Shown in pieces: positions 44,756-55,200 of a stretch of 64,000 nt of DNA (the stretch's first letter is position 1; the number at the start of each line of letters is the position of its first letter). The DNA is taken from assembly GCF_900115775.1 (NCBI RefSeq), contig NZ_FOXS01000008.1, forward strand, positions 34,640-98,639, given 5' to 3'. This DNA comes from Hymenobacter arizonensis. GTDB taxonomy: Bacteria; Bacteroidota; Bacteroidia; Cytophagales; Hymenobacteraceae. A program made the translations under genes and the position numbers. The notes beneath the pieces were generated by a model, which made no database searches, was not told where the DNA came from, and saw nothing but the letters and a program-made list of their open reading frames with translations.

Positions 44756-45461
44756 GAGAAAGGGGAAAAGGTGAAGAAAAAGAGAACTACTAACTACTAG
44801 TTGAATTCTTTGGGGTGTTACCGCCCAACGCCGGCCGCGAGCGTGCCCGGCGCCGCTTTCCAGAAAGCAGTGGTGCCGGGGGATAGCCAAAGCCCCCCGC
44901 GCCAACCGGCGTGTGCAGGACTTCCTGGAGGGGCAGTGCCTTGGCGGAAGAGGACGCACCGTTGCATAAGCTCCTGCAGGGTTGGATAAACACGGACATA
45001 CTTCCCCCTGGCCACACAGGCCTAGGCGTTGGCAAACCGCTTCCTTGGGTTGAGCAGTCCTATCCTTTGGGGTTCGCGCAGACGCGGACGCGTTACCAGC
45101 AACGCCTGCTATCGGGCGTGAGGCCAACCGGAAAAGGACTTACAAGGAAGCGGCGGGGCCTTGGTGGAAGGCACACGCAAAAAGGCAAAGGGCAGACATG
45201 GCTTGGGCCGGAAACCGGCAAACGCCACCGATGCGAACAAACGACCTGGTGTGGAATCCAGGCAGCTTATTGCGGCGCAGAAGACTCTGCGAGCACGTGA
45301 AGGCAGGAAGACCTTTGGGTAATTATAAAGCAAATAAAAGTATTTTATTTTAAATAGTAAAATATTTTTTATACTAGTATTTTATAAGTCTCTACGAATC
45401 GGGCGCGTTGGTTGTAGTGGGGCAGGCGGTGCTGGGGAAAGCATGAAACAACGCCTCCAGG
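44756..45461. other. Intergenic region, no supported feature
   Basis: About 700 bp. 45310-45400 is very AT-rich and probably contains the promoter of the gene to the right. Reading frames in 44800-45300 have no coding character. Confidence 0.4.
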
Positions 45462-46139
45462 ATGCCAGCTTTGCCGTTGCGAGCAGATGTCGTTACCGGC
45501 CTAAGCATGACCCTTGGCAGGTGCATCACGGACATGATTGCAGCTATAGTATTAATGATAGAGGCGGACAGAAAAGCAATCGGGAAAGCATTAAGGAGTA
45601 AAATGGCAAAAGGCTATCTTGGCGTTATTTGCCGCGCAATGCCGCGCGCCGTTCCTGCATGGCTCCAGGCCCTGGCCACCTTTCCCCCGCACGGGTCGTG
45701 GGAGGAACTCGGTGACCTGCTGGCCGAGCGGTGGGAACACGGCCCGTCCCGGGAAGCCCAGGTGCCGCTGTTTCGGTTTTTGGCACGCTTCCCGACCGAC
45801 GAGCGCGGCGGCGTCTGGATGGGCCTGGTGCACGGCGTTGAGACGCTTCGCGCCTACGAATCCGAACTGCTCGGCTCCTTGCACCGCCAACCCACGGAAA
45901 TGACCCTCTTGCTGCTGCGACGATTGGCCAACACGGGGCTATCAACCGTGGCTCAAGTCCCCGTTGCAGACGGGTACGGGCCCGACCGGGCAGTACAGGG
46001 TGCCGGTGGAGGAAGGCGGGTCCCCTTGCGCGTAGCCGGGCAGAACGGGGCCGCAGGGGCCCATCAACAGGACCCACAAAGCCTGCGCCGAACGGAACGG
46101 GAGCTGTGCCATGGGCCGATGATACACCCGCCGTGCTAA
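45462..46139 (+). CDS. Hypothetical protein, possibly frameshifted at its 3' end
   Basis: Up to 225 residues. The central part (about 55-165) looks genuine: AVPAWLQALATFPPHGSWEELGDLLAERWEHG, RFLARFPTDERGGVWMGLVHGVETLRAYESELLGSLHRQPTEMTLLLLRRLANTG, an all-helical pattern similar to immunity proteins of polymorphic toxins. The first ~25 and last ~60 residues have unrelated composition, so the real start is probably internal and a frameshift may have occurred near 45950. It stands about 1.3 kb upstream of the Rhs locus. Role unknown. Confidence 0.5.
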   Translation: MPALPLRADVVTGLSMTLGRCITDMIAAIVLMIEADRKAIGKALRSKMAKGYLGVICRAMPRAVPAWLQALATFPPHGSWEELGDLLAERWEHGPSREAQVPLFRFLARFPTDERGGVWMGLVHGVETLRAYESELLGSLHRQPTEMTLLLLRRLANTGLSTVAQVPVADGYGPDRAVQGAGGGRRVPLRVAGQNGAAGAHQQDPQSLRRTERELCHGPMIHPPC

Positions 46140-46232
46140 ACGGGCCACTTAGCAAGATTTGGAAAGCCGTACTAGTCTAAGGAAACGGTGGCCCATGTCG
46201 CTTCGCGCAATCAAAAAGGTTTTTGAGCAACG

Positions 46233-46265
46233 AAAAAGCCCCAACCTGTAAGGCCGGGGCTTTTT
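46233..46265. terminator. Bidirectional terminator between convergent genes
   Basis: 10-bp perfect stem AAAAAGCCCC / GGGGCTTTTT (46233-46242, 46256-46265) with a 13-nt loop and A/T runs on both sides. Confidence 0.88.
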
Positions 46266-46313
46266 ACTGAGAAGGCGGAGTAAGCACCCATCGAAGCTCC
46301 CTCCGGGCCTAGC

Positions 46314-46760
46314 CTAGCGGGTAGCGGTAATTGTTTCGATCCGGACACCGCCAACTTTTGTTTCCGTCGACACCGTCACCAGCTTGTTCGCCGTCAGCTC
46401 AATCACTTCCGCTGGCGGCGGATTGGGGGCTGCATGTATAATCTGCAAGATTTTGCCGTCAAACGTGTACGCGGTCGAGTTCGACAAGGGCTGCCCATTA
46501 ACAATCATCGTCCACGTGCACGTGCCATCCGCCAAATACGTCACGCTGGTGTTCTGGTGGGTGACGGTAATGTCGGTGTTGGGATTGTTGCCCGATAGGT
46601 AGGTGCGCTGCTCGCGGGTGGTTTGCCAATTCCACGTGCCCAGCAATCGGGCCTGCGGGGTAAGGGGGGCCGGTGGGGTAATGGGGGCTGGGTCTTGGCC
46701 TTCTGGGCTGCCGCAGGCGGCGAGGGACAGGCAGAAAAGCAACGGTAGCACGTGTTTCAT
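46314..46760 (-). CDS. Lipocalin-like lipoprotein
   Basis: 148 residues with lipobox LAAC at about 13-16, a Pro-rich tether, then LLGTWNWQTTREQRTYLSGNNP and repeated beta strands with an LADGTCTW turn. This is the usual shape of lipocalin-like (DUF4923/lipocalin_5-type) Bacteroidota lipoproteins. The GxW motif after the tether is the main evidence. Ligand unknown. Confidence 0.7.
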   Translation of the reverse strand: MKHVLPLLFCLSLAACGSPEGQDPAPITPPAPLTPQARLLGTWNWQTTREQRTYLSGNNPNTDITVTHQNTSVTYLADGTCTWTMIVNGQPLSNSTAYTFDGKILQIIHAAPNPPPAEVIELTANKLVTVSTETKVGGVRIETITATR

Positions 46761-47495
46761 GGGGTAGAAAATAAAAGTTAGTGGATTGAGGGCACCAAAT
46801 TAGCCCCAAATTCGCGAAGCCCGCTTCCCTAGAGGATGCGCAGCGGGCACTTCGCGCCCCCCTGTTCGTTGCCCGGGCAGCCCTCCGCGATGAAGCGCGC
46901 CGACTAACGCGGCAAGCAGAAAATCAATCTTGTTTTAATTCAATTACATCGGCACGCATCCAGCAGTGAGTTAAAAACTTAGCTATTAAATATAGCGCCT
47001 CACTATCAATATATTGTCTAAAATAGTAGCGGTTTAATTGTTAAATATTAGGTTCGTTTAATTTCGTCAAGTTGATTTGTACTATCCCTTTCCAACGGGC
47101 GATGCCGATTCTATTCAATAGTACTGACACCGCCTCTCTCACTCTCCCAAGCTGCAGAAACTTCTGCGCGTGAAGCAAGGGCCCTTCGTCCACAGAAAGG
47201 CCTTTTAGTTCGCACTGGTGGCGTTTGCCGGTTTCCGGTCTACGCCATATCTACCCTTTGCCCTCCAACGGGGCGCCTCGCGTTGAAGCCCCCGTCCCCC
47301 CGATCGACTGCCCTCGGCAGCACCTCTTTTTGCCTTTATCCCAGATGGGCTGCGCCCGCAGGGGTGCCGAAGCATGTCCAGTCAACTGCCTGGGCTGCCG
47401 GCCGCGCCCAGCGTGGCTCTTCCAGCCACGGGGTCTTGTCCGACTGGCTCAGGCCTGGCTTTGCTTACCGTCTTCCCCTCTACCGCCCGCGTTGT
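46761..47495. other. AT-rich intergenic region upstream of the Rhs locus
   Basis: 46920-47110 is strongly AT-rich and probably contains the promoter of the toxin locus. The frame is open from 47283 but lacks signal or domain character before 47496. Confidence 0.5.
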
Positions 47496-50400
47496 ATGGC
47501 TACACGTTTACTTCTTTGTTTTTGCTGCGCGCTGCTGCTGTTGCTCAGCCTCGCAACCGCTGGACAGGCCCAAGCATTGTACCAGGCCGAGTCCGGCACG
47601 CTCGCGGGCGGTGCCCAGATTGGCATTGCCGGAGACGTGCGATACGCCGTGCTGCCGGTTTGGAGCAAAACGGCTTCCGTGGCGTTTTCTGCCGTTTCGG
47701 TCGTCGAATCGAACACGTACGCCGTGGACTTCCGCTACGCCGCCGGAGGCGCTTTCGCCCCCCGGCTGAGCGTGTACGTCAACGGCCGGGACGTTACCCA
47801 AGTGCTCTTTCCGTCCACTTCCACGTGGGCCAACTGGACCATTCACACGGTGCCGCTGGCCCTGCGGGCCGGTTCCAACACCGTGATGGTGCGCTACGAT
47901 GCCGACGACAGCGGGGGCGTCGATCTGGATTACATTCAGGTCCGGGCGGAAGCGAACAGCCAAGGCTATAAATTAGGCGCAGCGCCCACCGCCGGCTGGT
48001 TCCCTTCGGAAATCTCCGTCGACAAATTCACCGGGACGGCGCAGCTCTACCTGCCCCTGCACACCGTGGCTGCCCCCGGCATTAGCCTACCCCTGGGCCT
48101 GGCTTACGCGGCCACGGGGGTGCGCGTGGACGACCAAGGCGGCGCCGTGGGCGTCAACTGGGCCTTGACCGGCGGCGTGCGCATAAGCCGGGAAGTACGC
48201 GGGCTGCCCGACGACAGAAAGGAAGAAGACCCCACCCGCAACGAGTTCCGCTACGGGTGGCTGGTCTACAACAGCGGGTCCCCGGAAGCAAAGATGAATG
48301 CCGTCCCCACCGCCCCGGCTACTTTTTCAGCCGACGCCTGTGTAGATGGTAATGAGGCGGCGGCGCGGCAGGCGCTCCACCAATTCGGCAGCCTGCAGCA
48401 CGGGCTCACCGGTGCCCGCCACTGGTACGACTCCGAACCCGACGTCTTTTCTTATTCGCTGCCCGGCCATTCCGGCAAGTTCGTCTTCGACGCGCAAGGC
48501 CACGCCCGCACCATTCCCTTCGACCCCATCAACATAACTCCCGTGGGGGCCACGTCGGGCAGTGGCATTACCTCGTTTACCATCCGGACGGCCGATGGCA
48601 CCGTTTACGACTTTAACATGCCGGAGACCGTCACCAAGAAGCTGGTCAACGTAGCCGCCGCCCCCAGCTACTTTCTACGGGAGTACTGGCAGTATAAGCT
48701 ACCGGATAACGCGAAGCGCTTTGCCTATGCTACCGCGTGGTTGGCCTCGAGCATCCGGACCCCCGCCGGCGCGGCTATTGGCTTGGAGTACTGGGCCGCC
48801 CACACGCCGGTAGACAATCCAGCGCGGTCGTCGCGGCTGCTTTTGCGGGGTGGGTCCGCGGGAGCGGGTGCGGAGGAGTACCGCACTGAAACGCAGGTCA
48901 CCACCCTGTATCTAAGGTCCGTAGTTTCTGACGCTACCCGCGTGGACTTTACCCTGGTGGCAGTCGACGCTTCTGCCTACTACATCCAAGCCGTGGAGGT
49001 CAAGTCCGGCGTCAACAACGCCCTGATTCGCCGCTACGACTTTAATTACACCAATGCGGCACCCAGTTCGGCAACCGGGCAAAACTCCTTTGACAGCCAC
49101 GGCAACCCCCTCTCGGAATTTCTGACCACCCGCCGGTTTTTGCGCAGCGTCCACGCGACGAACGGGTGCGCCAGCCAGCCCCTGTACGAGTTCACCTACC
49201 ATGGTGTTGAAAAGGTTCCCCTGTTAGGCAACGCCTTCCGAGAAACCGTCGCCCTGCCGCCGGTGGGCGCCAACGACCGGGACTACTGGGGCTACTACAC
49301 CCCCAACCATAGCCCGACGCTGGTGCCCCGGCTGCACGTCTACCCCGCCCTGCTGGGGCCAGCCCAGCCGGTTCCCGGGGCCCCCTACCGCCTGTACGAA
49401 GTCCCGGAACCAACCGCAGCCGCGGGGGGCTTCACCCTGCCCGGCGCCGAGCGGCGGCCGGCGGCGTGCTTTAACTTTCAAGCCGCGCTGGCCGGCACCC
49501 TCAAGGCCTTCGTGCTCCCGGGCGGGGGCAAGGCCTTGTTGGAGTACGAGCCCCACCGGTTTTACGACGCCGTGGCGCAGCAGTCGTACCCGGCGGGCGG
49601 CACGCGCATCCGCGCCGTCCGCGTGCAGGACCCCGTCACGGGGCTGGAAGCCCGGCGCGACTACGGGTACGAGGAGGACAACGGCCGGGCCAGCGGCGTG
49701 CTGCTGCGCGCGCCCCGGTTCGCGTTTGCCCTGCCCGCCAGCGGCGACTCTCCCCAACAACAGTGGACCAACGCCACGGTGCGGTGCGGCGACGACCTGA
49801 CCGAAGACCCGTTTGAAGGGCGGGCCATTGGCTACCGCCGGGTCAGCGAGCAAATGACGGGCCGGGGCCGGGTGGTGACCGTGTACCAGGCCCTAGGCAG
49901 CGCCGACGAAGCCTTTGTCGCGGAGGAGCCCGCGGCCGGCCTCACTTTCGCGTGGTCGCGGGCCATCATGGGACTGGGACGGGCAACCTATACCGTACCC
50001 CGAAGAGAGGGAACGTTTTGTCCCTCCGCGGCGCCCTTGCGAGCCGGAACCGGGCTGTATCCTTTCGCGCCCGCCACCAACTACGATTTTCGGCGGGGAT
50101 TGCCGCTGAGCATCACCTACCAGGCCGAGCCCGTGGGGAACGCGTCCCCGGCAACGGTTCGGCGGGAAACGTTTGCCTACGAATACCGCGACCTGACCCC
50201 CACCGACCGATCCGTAGGGGTGACGGGACTGGCGTATGAGCAACTCACGGGAGGGGCCCAACAGCTCTACGCCTACGCCAAGTACTCCATTCTGACGGAC
50301 TTTCTGTACGCCATCCGGCGCCAAACGGAAGTAGTGCCCAACGGGTCGTTGGCCGATAACCAATCCGAAACCTGGTACAACTACAACGCCCAGGGCTGGC

Positions 50401-52178
50401 TGGCCAGCCAAGGCCGGCGCAACAGCGACGGCAAAGCCTACCGCACCCGCTACAAGTACCTGGCGGACTACGACCTCACCGGCTCGGCGGCCGAGCCCCG
50501 GTTTCAGGCCATGCAGCAGCGCATCGGCACCAACGAGCACATCAGCGCCACGCCGGTGGAAACCATTACCGAGCTGGTGCTCAGTCCCACGGACGTGCGC
50601 TTTGCGGGGGCTACCCTGAACACGTTTGCCGCGGCCAGCCCGGGGGTGCCCACCCGCCCGTATCAGGTGCTGCGCTGGCAGCCCGCGGCCGCGCTGCCGC
50701 GTCCCACCACCACGCCCCCGCCCGTGGGCACCTACGATTCTATCCGCGTGGTGACCAATGCCGCGGGTGGGAAAGAACTGTATGTCAGTCCCAGCTTCCG
50801 CCTGGTGTCCACAGTCCTCGAAACCAGCGCGCAGCAGCTGCCGCTCTCCACCCGCACCGAGGCCGGCCGGCAACGCTCCGCCGTGCAGCTGGACCAGAGC
50901 GGCACCGTGCCGGTGCTGCAGATTGCCAATGCCTTGTCGTCGGAAGTCCTTTTTTCCGATTTTGAATCCGCCAAACCGTACGGGTTCAGCCTCGGGCAGG
51001 GGGCTACCTTAAGGTCTGACGCCGCGCGCACCGGCACAACCGGCGCCTCTTTGCCGGGAGGAAGCTTTGTGACTAGTTCACTGGTTGCCTGCGCCAACAC
51101 GGCCTACCGGCTCAGCTTCTGGGCCCGGACCACCGCGGCGGCTACCGTTACGGTCAGCCTCACGGCCTACGCAGGGGGTGGAACCGCTGGGGCCCCACCC
51201 GCTCAACCCCTCGTCCTCGGGAACACCGACGGCACCTGGCGGTACTACGAAGCCACGGTTAATTTGTCTGGCCTTACCAAGCCGTCCCTGAGCAATCTGG
51301 CCCTCCAGTTGCAGACTTCTGCCGCCGTGCAGTTAGACGACGTGCTGTTTTTGCCCAGCGCCGCCGCCGCCGCCAGCACCACCTACGACCTGGCCAAAGG
51401 CAAAACGTCGGAAACGGACGGCCGGGGGCAGACCACCTACTACGACTACAACGTCTTGGGCGACCTGGCCCGGGTGCGGGACCACAACGGATCCGTTGTC
51501 AAACAGCTGGAGCGGGTGGTGGCCGGCCGGGCACCCGAAATCAGCCCCTCGTTTACGATTACCGGCAGTCGCTACGACGGGGAGACCCTGTCCTTTACCG
51601 CCGCCACCGCCTGCTCGACGAACCTGCAATACAGCTGGGACTTCGGCGACGGCACGAAAACGGACTTTGTCGCGGCTCCCACGGTCTTGCACCGCTTCAC
51701 CACCGGCGGGCAAATTCAATCCTTTGCCGTCACCCTGCTGGCTCGCGTGGGGCAAGGGCAAGTGTTCCGCTCGGTGCAGTACGTGGAGGTCCGCCCCGCT
51801 CCGTTAACGGTCGTCGACTGCGTGAACGGCGTTGTGTCCATTGATAACTGCGGGGAGCAGGACGATGTGCTGGTCAATACCTGCTCCCCCAACCAGGTTC
51901 CCTCGGGCCGACCGAGCCACAACGTGTACACGGTTACGACCACCGGGCCGGGCCTGGTTTACCGCTGGGAGTACCGGGGGGTTGACGGTGGCGGGTGGTC
52001 TCCGTATGCGGCCACCGGGGCGTCGATTAGGGTTCTCGTAGCCGAGCCCCGCGCTTACCGGTGCACCCTCTCCAACAGCAACGGCGTGGTGCTGGGCATG
52101 TCGCAAGTGTTTTCGATCCTTCGCTACAATAGCCAAGGGGGCACCTCCAACCCGTGCGGGCTTTCTATTGCCCCTTGA
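47496..52178 (+). CDS. Giant secreted Rhs/YD-like shell protein with carbohydrate-binding modules
   Basis: 1560 residues from ATG 47496, with a signal peptide (about 1-25, ending AGQAQ). Order: a CBM6/CBM35-like module (about 27-152: YQAESGTLAGGAQIGIAG ... DSGGVDLDYIQV), an Rhs-type N-terminal region starting about 165 (FTGTAQLYLPLHTVAAPGISLPLGLAY, VRVDDQGGAVGVNWALTGG), a long YD-like beta region, a second CBM4_9-like module (about 1150-1290), a YD-repeat (about 1305-1325), a PKD domain (about 1350-1435, YSWDFGDGT) and an Ig-like end. It lacks the Rhs core and a toxin tip. The next Rhs gene follows after 35 bp, so both are probably co-expressed. Confidence 0.82.
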   Translation: MATRLLLCFCCALLLLLSLATAGQAQALYQAESGTLAGGAQIGIAGDVRYAVLPVWSKTASVAFSAVSVVESNTYAVDFRYAAGGAFAPRLSVYVNGRDVTQVLFPSTSTWANWTIHTVPLALRAGSNTVMVRYDADDSGGVDLDYIQVRAEANSQGYKLGAAPTAGWFPSEISVDKFTGTAQLYLPLHTVAAPGISLPLGLAYAATGVRVDDQGGAVGVNWALTGGVRISREVRGLPDDRKEEDPTRNEFRYGWLVYNSGSPEAKMNAVPTAPATFSADACVDGNEAAARQALHQFGSLQHGLTGARHWYDSEPDVFSYSLPGHSGKFVFDAQGHARTIPFDPINITPVGATSGSGITSFTIRTADGTVYDFNMPETVTKKLVNVAAAPSYFLREYWQYKLPDNAKRFAYATAWLASSIRTPAGAAIGLEYWAAHTPVDNPARSSRLLLRGGSAGAGAEEYRTETQVTTLYLRSVVSDATRVDFTLVAVDASAYYIQAVEVKSGVNNALIRRYDFNYTNAAPSSATGQNSFDSHGNPLSEFLTTRRFLRSVHATNGCASQPLYEFTYHGVEKVPLLGNAFRETVALPPVGANDRDYWGYYTPNHSPTLVPRLHVYPALLGPAQPVPGAPYRLYEVPEPTAAAGGFTLPGAERRPAACFNFQAALAGTLKAFVLPGGGKALLEYEPHRFYDAVAQQSYPAGGTRIRAVRVQDPVTGLEARRDYGYEEDNGRASGVLLRAPRFAFALPASGDSPQQQWTNATVRCGDDLTEDPFEGRAIGYRRVSEQMTGRGRVVTVYQALGSADEAFVAEEPAAGLTFAWSRAIMGLGRATYTVPRREGTFCPSAAPLRAGTGLYPFAPATNYDFRRGLPLSITYQAEPVGNASPATVRRETFAYEYRDLTPTDRSVGVTGLAYEQLTGGAQQLYAYAKYSILTDFLYAIRRQTEVVPNGSLADNQSETWYNYNAQGWLASQGRRNSDGKAYRTRYKYLADYDLTGSAAEPRFQAMQQRIGTNEHISATPVETITELVLSPTDVRFAGATLNTFAAASPGVPTRPYQVLRWQPAAALPRPTTTPPPVGTYDSIRVVTNAAGGKELYVSPSFRLVSTVLETSAQQLPLSTRTEAGRQRSAVQLDQSGTVPVLQIANALSSEVLFSDFESAKPYGFSLGQGATLRSDAARTGTTGASLPGGSFVTSSLVACANTAYRLSFWARTTAAATVTVSLTAYAGGGTAGAPPAQPLVLGNTDGTWRYYEATVNLSGLTKPSLSNLALQLQTSAAVQLDDVLFLPSAAAAASTTYDLAKGKTSETDGRGQTTYYDYNVLGDLARVRDHNGSVVKQLERVVAGRAPEISPSFTITGSRYDGETLSFTAATACSTNLQYSWDFGDGTKTDFVAAPTVLHRFTTGGQIQSFAVTLLARVGQGQVFRSVQYVEVRPAPLTVVDCVNGVVSIDNCGEQDDVLVNTCSPNQVPSGRPSHNVYTVTTTGPGLVYRWEYRGVDGGGWSPYAATGASIRVLVAEPRAYRCTLSNSNGVVLGMSQVFSILRYNSQGGTSNPCGLSIAP

Positions 52179-52213
52179 CCTGTGCTGATTCCCTCGCTGC
52201 TCTACCGTCCTTT

Positions 52214-55200
52214 ATGAAACGAGTTCTACCCCCCTCCCTTTTGCTGCGCGGGCTGCTGCTGCTGGTGCTGCTGGCCTGGCGCAGCGCAACGCCGGCCTTC
52301 GGCCAGTTTGAACTAGAGCCCGAAACGGGTTCGCCCACTTACATAGCGATTTCCGGCCCGACAAGCGTTTGCATGGGCCAAGCAGCTACTTTTTACGCCT
52401 ATGCCAGCGGCGGGAGCTGCAGCTGGGGGTGGGACGAAGTCGGCGGAAACCGCCTGTCCGAAGCTCCGGACGGCAGCACCGTGACCATCGCATGGAGTTC
52501 AAGCGGCTTTAAGCGCATTTGGCTGTACGCGGGGTGTCTGGATGATATTGGGGGCCGTTACTCGTACCCCCAAGCCTACCTGGACGTTTACGTGGGGGCT
52601 TCCCCGTCGCCCCAGGTCATTACCATTCACAGCTACAGCAACAACAACCCCCCGGTTAATATCACCGCTACCAGTGCCACCACCTGCCCGCAGGCTTGGC
52701 TGCGGCTGGCGCCCCCCTCCGGCGCAACCAATTGCGTGTGGAGCACGGCCGGTGGCACCCCGGTGGCGTCGGACAGCGACGGCCGGCTATTCGTTTCGGG
52801 CGAACAAGGGAGTTATGAATATCGGTTAACCTACCGGTTGCCGAATGCCGGCCCCTGCCCACTTCCCCCGCTGGCCTTCACCGTAAACGTGGGCGTCCAG
52901 CCCTACTGGCCCGAACCCACCAACCTGGGACGGTACGGCCCCGGCAAAGTGGTGTTTACGCTGCAAAAATATGACCCCACGTTTGTGTACACGTGGTACG
53001 AACAGGAAACGGGGCCAACCCGGGCCCCCTTCGTCGATTTGGGTGGGGGGCGGTTTGAAACGCCCACGATCGCCGCTAGCCGAAGCTACTACCTGAGCGT
53101 GACCACGTGCCGGGAGAGTTCCCGGCAGCCCCACCCCGTGCTCCTGCGCAACGTGCGCATCACCGTGGACGGGCAGGCGCCGACGCGGCCCGTCGCGCTG
53201 CGTTATGGCCCGGGGCTGCCGTTGCAGGCGGAACAGGTGGATCCCGCCTACCCGGGGCCGTACACGTGGCTGCTCAACGGCACCGTCGTGCCCAACGCCA
53301 CGACGGCCCGGCTGACGGTTTTTCAGGCTGGTACGTATGTCGTCCGCATCACGGGCAGCAACGGCGCGGCGCACGATTCCAACCCGGTGGAGGTTGTCGA
53401 CGCGCTGGCGGGCCAGACCGTCAACGACCAGCCGCTCACGTACGCCAACGAGATTGTCGTGCTCAAGCCGGGCGTGACCACGGCCGATGAGGTGCTGCGC
53501 CTGCTGCCCGCCGAACGCCGGCAAACGGTCACCTACGCCAACGGCCTGGGCCGACCCATCCAGCAGGTGGGGGTGCAGGCCGGACCCTTGCAGGAAGACC
53601 TTGTCCAGCACTTTGGCTACGAGGGCACCGGCACGACGGCCCTCACCTACTTGCCCGTCCCCGTTGCCACCCTAGCCAAGGCCAACGGCGAGTACGAAGC
53701 CGACCCGCTAACCAAACTCAACAGCTATTACGCTGCCAAAGGCGGCTTGCCGTCCAGCACCACCACCACCGAAGCGTCCCCGCTGGGTCGGCCGCTGGAG
53801 CAAACCCAGACCGGCCAGGCCTGGGCCGGCCGCACCTCGCGGGTGAGCTACGCGGGCAACGCCGCTTCCGAAGTCCGCCGCTGGCAGGGCCTGGACGGCC
53901 GGCAGTGGTACCCCGAAGGGCAGTTGAGCAAGGAAGTCGCGCTGGACCCCGACAATCGGCGCACCGAAGTATTCAAAGACCAGCTAGGGCGGGTGGTGCT
54001 GCAGCGCAAAGTGGCCGACGGCCAGCATTTCGACACCTACACCGTGTACGCCGACGCCGGCTACGTGCAGGCCATCATCCCTCCCGCGGCCGTGCGGGAG
54101 ATGGCCGGCTCCGGCCAGTGGAACATTGTGGACACCGGGTTCAAGAACCGGTGGCTCTACCTCTACACGTACGACGACCGCGGGCGCGTGGTAGAGCGCC
54201 AGTTCCCCGGCGCCGCCCCGGTGTACGTGGTGTACGATGCCTTTGACCGCCCCATTCTGGTGCAGGACGGCAACCGGCGCGCGTCGGCTAATAAGCAATG
54301 GCTGTTCACCAAGTTCGACGCTCAGAACCGCAGCGTCGTGGAAGGCCTGTGGCAGGACGCCAGCGGCCGCTCCCGGGCGGAAGTGCAGGACGCCGCCGAT
54401 GCCTTCGCGCAGACCCAAACGGTGGAGTATGAAACCCGCACGGCGAGTGGCTACACCACCGGCAATACCTTTCCGGCCGTCCAGGATGGGGTTGGCGGCG
54501 CGGTATTGCTCGCCGCCTCGTTCTACGATGACTACGACTTGGATGGCAATGGAACGGCCGACTTCTCCTTGCGGGCCGAGCCGCAGCTGCTCCCTGCCGA
54601 ACAACCGACGGCCACCACCCAAACCCGCGGTATGACCACGGTAACCCGTCGCCGCGTGGTGCAGCCCGGGGGGCAGTACGGCGGATGGCTGACTACGGTC
54701 TTTTTTTACGACCAGTACGGCAACGTGGTGCAAAAGCAGGGCAACAACCTGTTGCAGCCCAGTGCCGACCTCCGCGATGTCACCACCCTGGTGTACCGGG
54801 AGGGAGGGTTTGTGGCCCAGCTGCTGCGGACGGTAAAGAAGCAGGAGTACGGGGCCACCACTCCCGTCGTGGTACGCAATCGCTTTGCTTACGACCCGGC
54901 GGGCCGTCTGCTGCACACCTGGCAGCAGCACGCGTGGAAAAACACCGTCGAGCCCGAAGTGCTGGTGAGCAGCAACCGCTACACCGGCTTGGGGGAATTG
55001 ACTCAAAAGAAATTGCACAGCCGCGACCAGGGCGCCAAGTTCCTGCAATACGAAGACTTTGCCTACAATCAGCACGGGCAGCTGACCAGCATTAATAACG
55101 GCAGCCTGAAAAACAATTCGGAAAACGACCTGTTTGGGTTCGCGCTCTATCGCGAACAAGCCGGCCCCGGCTCGTTGGGCAACACGCCCCGCTATGACGG

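Noticed and set aside
46130..46150. Possible further F copy (CTAAACGGGCC)
   Set aside because: Only half the core matches and the tail is absent.
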